From Stomorhina lunata (taxonomy: Eukaryota > Arthropoda > Insecta > Diptera > Rhiniidae), in contig OW121741.1 of the NCBI GenBank assembly GCA_933228675.1, positions 136,978,858-137,042,857 on the forward strand: 64,000 bases of DNA, in the 5' to 3' direction. The notes beneath the pieces were generated by a model, which ran no database searches, was not told where the DNA came from, and saw only the letters and a program-made list of their open reading frames with translations. Shown piece after piece: positions 60,313 to 64,000 of this stretch (its first letter is position 1; every line of letters begins with the position of its first letter). A program made the position numbers and the translations under genes.

Positions 60313-61733
60313 CATTTCTTTAAGCAAAATTTCATCAAAATTTTTCTAAAAGAAAAATTTCATCAAAATTTTTCTATAAGAAAAATGTCATCAACATTTT
60401 TTTATAACCAAATTTTATCACCATTTTTTTATAAGAAAAATGTCATAAACATTTTTTTAAAGAAAATTTTTAAATTTTTTGATTAAAAAAATCCTTGAAA
60501 TTTGTCCATAAGAAAAATTTTGTAAAAATTTTGATATGAGAAACAGTTGATCAAAAAGTTCATCATTTTTCATAAACATTTTTCGATAAGAAAAATTTTA
60601 TCAAAATTTTTCTATAAAAAAAATGTCATCAAAATTTTTTTGTAAGAAAAATTTTATCAAATTTTCGACCAAAAAAATTTCATCAAAATTTTTTTATAAC
60701 AAAAATTTTATCAAATTTTTGATAAGAAAAATTTTGAAGAAATTATATAAGATAAATTTCATTAAAATTTTTTATAAGAAAAATGTCATCAACATTTTTC
60801 TATGAAAAAAATTTCATCAAACTTTTACGACAAAAAAATTTCATCAAAATTTTACTACAAAAAAATTTTATAAAAATTTTTCTATAAGAAAAATGTCTTA
60901 AAATTTTCCATAAAACGAAATTTTCTCCTTAAAAATTTTTAACACTATTTCAACAAAATTTTTCTATAAGAAAAATTTCATCAAAATTTTTCTATAAGAA
61001 AATTTTCATCAAAATTTTTCTAGAGGAAAAATTTCATCAAAATTTCTCTATAAGAAAAATTTCATCAAAATTTTTCTATAAGAAACATTTTATCAAAATT
61101 TTTCTATAAGAAAAATTTCATCAAAATTTTTCTATAAGAAAAATTTCATCAAAATTTTTCTATAAGAAAAATTTCATCAAAATTTTTCTATAAGAAAAAT
61201 TTCATCAAAATTTTTCTATAAGAAAAATTTCATCAAAATTTTTCTATAAGAAAAATTTCATCAAAATTTTTCTATAAGAAAAATTTCATCAAAATTTTTC
61301 TATAAGAAAAATTTCATCAAAATTTTTCTATAAGAAAAATTTTATCAAAATTTTTCTATAAGAAAAATTTCATCAAAATTTTTCTATAAGAAAAATTTCA
61401 TCAAAATTTTTCTATAAGAAAAATTTCATCAAAATTTTTGTATAAGAAAAATTTCATCAAAATTTTTCTATAAGAAAAATTTTATCAAAATTTTTGATGG
61501 AATTTTTCTTATAGAATATTTTTCTATAAGAAAAATTTCGTCAAAATTTTACTACAGGAAAAATTTCATCAAAATTTTTGTATAAGAAAAATTTTGTCAA
61601 CATTTTTTTATAAGAAAAATTTTGTCAACATTTTTTTATAAGAAAAATTTCTTCAAAATTTTTCTATAAGAAAAATTTCTTCAAAATTTTTCTATAAAGA
61701 AAAATATAAGAAAAATTTTTCTATTATAAAAAG
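60313..61733 (-). repeat. Family A array A8, 28-bp, minus orientation, ~50 copies
   Basis: Units read ATCAAAATTTTTCTATAAGA then AAAATTTC, the reverse complement of the A1 monomer. The right two thirds (60960-61480) are nearly uniform; the left end is diverged. A single unit is flipped at about 61496-61516 (GATGGAATTTTTCTTATAGA). Confidence 0.93.
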
Positions 61734-62820
61734 AATAATAAATTTGTCTAATCACCTACTAAAACTTTTGTTTTGAGTTTCAACCCTTAGTGCTATCTTT
61801 AGGCAGAATAATTTTTTTCTCCTTTTTTCTTTAAACAAAACTTTTTAACGTAATTCAATTTTTGTGACACCAGCAGGCAACATTACTAAATACTAGTTTT
61901 CTTCTGCATTTGTCCACTATTTTTCCTAGTTTTCTTTATTTTTATACTAAAACTCTTATAATTCTTTTTTTTCCAGAAATTTTAACTGCCCTCATGTCTC
62001 TACAGGTGAGTTCAATTATTCAAACACTTTTGGTTTTCGTTTTTTTTTAGATTTTCTCAAAATTTTGCCTTAACTAGAATTTTTTTTTGTACAACTTTTT
62101 CTATTTTTGTATTTTGTCTGTTTTTAAAACTTAAAACATGTTCGAGGAAAAAAAAAGAAACCAACTAAAAGTTGCTCAAATGTTTTTAGTACCAAAAAAT
62201 AGAAGGAATAAAAATTGTGAAAAAAGTTATGTCGTAAATTTACGCAATTAAGGCTAAAGAAAAAGTAACAGGAAATAAAAAAAATAGTTTTTAATGGCCG
62301 CGGGTAAATTCATGTTCGTGTACAGCCACTCCCTCGTACAGGGACGTACATGGACATGTACGATATGAGTATATCAAGGAGCATTTAGCAGGATTTTACT
62401 ACATGACTATTTTTATTTAGTTCTTTTTTGAAGTTTTTTCCATTTATTATTTTGTTCCCGTTCTTTTCTTTGGGTCGTGTTGTTGTAGCTGTACTTTGGT
62501 CTAGCTCTAAAACTAGCTCTAAAATTTGCTTTTGCATCTGTGTTAGATAAACAAACAGGAAACGAAAATATATTTTTTTTTTGGGCAAAATATGCCAATC
62601 AACTGAGGGAGCAACAGAAGCGGAATGAATTTGTATTTATATAAAAGTTAATAAATATTTAATTTTGATCTTATTAGCAAGAAATTTCGACTCTTTATTT
62701 TTATATTTTTCTCTTCAAAAATTGAATGTCACTTATCTTTTGAGTTGTTGCAAACAACATTTCTGAGTTACTATTTCAAATTATTGCTAGTAATATACAA
62801 AATATTTTTATTTGATGCAG
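61734..62820. other. AT-rich spacer containing a micro-exon candidate
   Basis: Apart from 61977-62005 I see no gene. A compact dyad CGTACATG-GA-CATGTACG lies at 62345-62362, near two other GTACA words in a GC-richer patch. The minus open frames at 62385-62598 are short and unrecognised. Confidence 0.45.
61977..62005 (+). CDS. Candidate 29-nt micro-exon
   Basis: The segment is preceded by a long pyrimidine tract and acceptor (ATTCTTTTTTTTCCAG, with ACTAAAAC upstream as a possible branch site). It is followed by a textbook donor, CAG|GTGAGT. Two of three frames are open, giving NFNCPHVST or ILTALMSLQ; I recognise neither. The length is not a multiple of three, so inclusion would shift frame unless the neighbouring exons compensate, or it may be untranslated. 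It is richer in C and G than its surroundings. Known biology: fly genes with very large introns often carry such micro-exons. That this is one is inference. Confidence 0.35.
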
Positions 62821-62930
62821 ATTAGGGTGCACCCTAATGTCCATTTTTGGTCATTATCTGAGTAGATGCTATGTAAATTTTACTTGCTCAATTTTATTAA
62901 AAATAAAAGTGAATTTTATTGTTCAATCTA
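62821..62930 (+). mobile_element. Fragment related to the 881-bp inverted-repeat element
   Basis: It starts with an 18-bp perfect palindrome, ATTAGGGTG then CACCCTAAT, the two element ends joined head to head. The following GAGTAGATGCTATGTAAATT and TTACTTG..CAATTTTA match GAGTAAATGCTGGGTAAATT and TTACTTGTAATCAATTTTA near 45868-45910 inside the 45206-46086 element. It appears internally deleted or rearranged. Confidence 0.55.
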
Positions 62931-63088
62931 TTTAAAATATATGCTGAAATGTGTTTTTGATATTTGGAAAGATTTACCCTTCCTCTCCCAGGGTCTTAGG
63001 TAAAAACTTGAGTTTTCCAATTTTTCAAAAACATTAATGAATTTTGTAGCGAATTTAATAATTACTCACTTTTCATACACTTTTGTAG

Positions 63089-63230
63089 AAAACTTAGACC
63101 AAAGACTCTTTAATATCCATACATTGATTTGCCGTATGATAATTTTGAAAAGTCCCATTAAAAAGATAATATACCGCTTTTACTTTAATTCGGAAACAAC
63201 TAATGGAGACGATTATTCAATGAGAGAAAG
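63089..63230 (+). CDS. Candidate 142-nt exon, unrecognised
   Basis: An acceptor-like TTTTCATACACTTTTGTAG precedes the segment and a strong donor, AAAG|GTAAGG, follows. Only one frame is open throughout. It encodes about 47 residues beginning NLDQRLFNIHTLIC, with a basic middle (SPIKKIIYRF) and an acidic-polar end (NGDDYSMRE). No family is recognised. The open frame continues upstream past the acceptor to an ATG at 63037, so a chance open frame or a decayed transposon piece is equally possible. It lies on the same strand and 1.1 kb from the micro-exon candidate. Confidence 0.22.
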
Positions 63231-63261
63231 GTAAGGCACAAGCACTGGCTCATGATAAAAA

Positions 63262-63451
63262 AAATTTTCTTTAGAAAAATTTTTGATATAAAAGATTTTT
63301 TATTGAAAAATTTTTGATTAATAAGACTTTCTATAGAAAAATGTTTGATAAACAAATTTTCTATAGAAAAATTGTTGATAAAAAATTTTGTATAGAAAAA
63401 TTGTTGACAAAAAAATTTTGTATAGAAAAAGTTTTGTAAAAAAAATTTTCC
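63262..63451 (+). repeat. Family A array A9, short
   Basis: About six units of the form GATAAAAAATTTTCTATAGA then AAAATTTTT, which is array A1-like with a CTATAG centre. It ends at the inverted linker module. Confidence 0.8.
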
Positions 63452-63564
63452 AAAAAGAAGTGTATTCGCATTTGATCCGAAATCTATCACAATTGTTTAT
63501 AAATGTAACAGACCAATTTATTGATAAAAAGCCAAAAAAAAATTTTGCAGAGAAACCAAAATTC
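63452..63564 (-). repeat. Linker module copy 3 (minus strand)
   Basis: Its reverse complement reads GGAATTTTGGTTTCTCTGCA, GGCTTTTTATCAATAAATTG, GTCTGTTACATTTATAAACA, GATTTCGGATCAAATGCGAA and TACACTTCTTTTTG. It aligns end to end with 52197-52310 at roughly 80-85 percent identity by eye. The stop-free frame crossing it (63388-63699) arises from repeat plus module and shows no domain. Confidence 0.8.
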
Positions 63565-63754
63565 CTCGACGAGTTTCTATGGTTAGTTAGGCCATCTCTT
63601 CAGGAGGATTATTCCCAATTTAGACAGATCGAAAACCTCGCATTATTACTTATTTTACAAACAAAACCTTTAAGAATTATGTTCATAAGCCATAAGTAAA
63701 AGCGTAGATCATCGACTGAACAAAACACAAACAATTTTCAGTTTTCATCTTCCT

Positions 63755-63933
63755 TCACTTCTATAGAAAAATTTTTGATAAAAAATTTTGAATAGAAAAA
63801 TTTTTTGATAAAAAAGTTTTCTATAGGAAAAGTTTTGATAAAAAAGTTTTCTATGGGAAAATTTTTGATAAGAAATAAAATTTTCTATAAGCAAATTTTT
63901 GATAAAAAAAAAAATTTTCTATAAGAAAATTTT
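63755..63933 (+). repeat. Family A array A10, short
   Basis: Five to six units with AAAATTTTTGATAAAAAA and TTTTCTATAGGAAAA centres. The right end passes directly into a linker-module copy. Confidence 0.75.
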
Positions 63934-63995
63934 TGACTTTTTATCAATAAATTTGTAATATATAAGTGTAACAATTTGGGATAAAATGCTCATCA
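63934..63995 (+). repeat. Linker module copy 4 (partial, at window end)
   Basis: TGACTTTTTATCAATAAATT, then GTGTAACAATTTGGGATAAA and ATGCTCATC, match the middle of the module (GGCTTTTTATCAATAAATTG ... GATTTGGGATCAAATGCGAA) with a short internal deletion. The window ends here, so its full extent is unknown. Confidence 0.65.
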
Positions 63996-64000
63996 AATCA

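Overview
This 64-kb window looks like AT-rich non-coding DNA of a higher fly (Diptera). The evidence is base composition, frequent CAA/GTT and TACATAC-type simple repeats, and dispersed repeats of insect style. The species assignment is inference. I find no convincing complete protein-coding gene, rRNA or tRNA. Open reading frames are short and lack recognisable domains, and many lie inside tandem repeats. Two short segments have splice-site-like borders: a 29-nt micro-exon candidate at 61977-62005 and a weaker 142-nt candidate at 63089-63230. The window could therefore be a very large intron or an intergenic satellite-rich domain.

About half of the window (roughly 32 kb by my boundaries) is tandem repeat. 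A 12-bp array fills 1102-3203. Nearly everything else is one superfamily of 28- or 31-bp monomers. Family A (28 bp, arms GAAATTTTTCT and AGAAAAATTTC) lies at 4145-9188, 15735-18360, 18826-19240, 21260-23690, 48272-52648, 55835-58975, 60313-61733 and near 63.3-63.9 kb. Family B (31 bp, TTTTTCTATAGAAAAA plus a GC-rich spacer) lies at 10628-11572, 12660-14325 and 18361-18825. Family C (31 bp, GGAAATTTTCC plus two further A/T tracts) lies at 24790-25826, 27515-30245, 31445-32588 and 34933-38175. The monomers contain strong dyad symmetry, so both strands look alike and transcripts could fold locally. The four C arrays alternate in orientation (-,+,-,+). Several arrays carry readable higher-order duplications.

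Between the arrays are single-copy AT-rich spacers and small non-autonomous elements. These are foldback or MITE-like elements (464-582, 19515-19636, 40908-41287, perhaps 42767-43047), an 881-bp element with long terminal inverted repeats (45206-46086) and a related fragment at 62821, a SINE-like insertion with A and B boxes inside an array (49161-49679), a composite repeat with GGCGCCACCTG motifs and a TA microsatellite tail (43686-45170), and a degenerate 10-bp minisatellite (41870-42750). A ~112-bp non-tandem module recurs at four places (929, 52197, 63452 on the minus strand, 63934), always beside family-A repeats. It may be part of the element that spread them.

No genes can be seen working together here. 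The coherent biology is the repeat system: a shared dyad monomer, local amplification, inverted array pairs, and a recurrent linker module.
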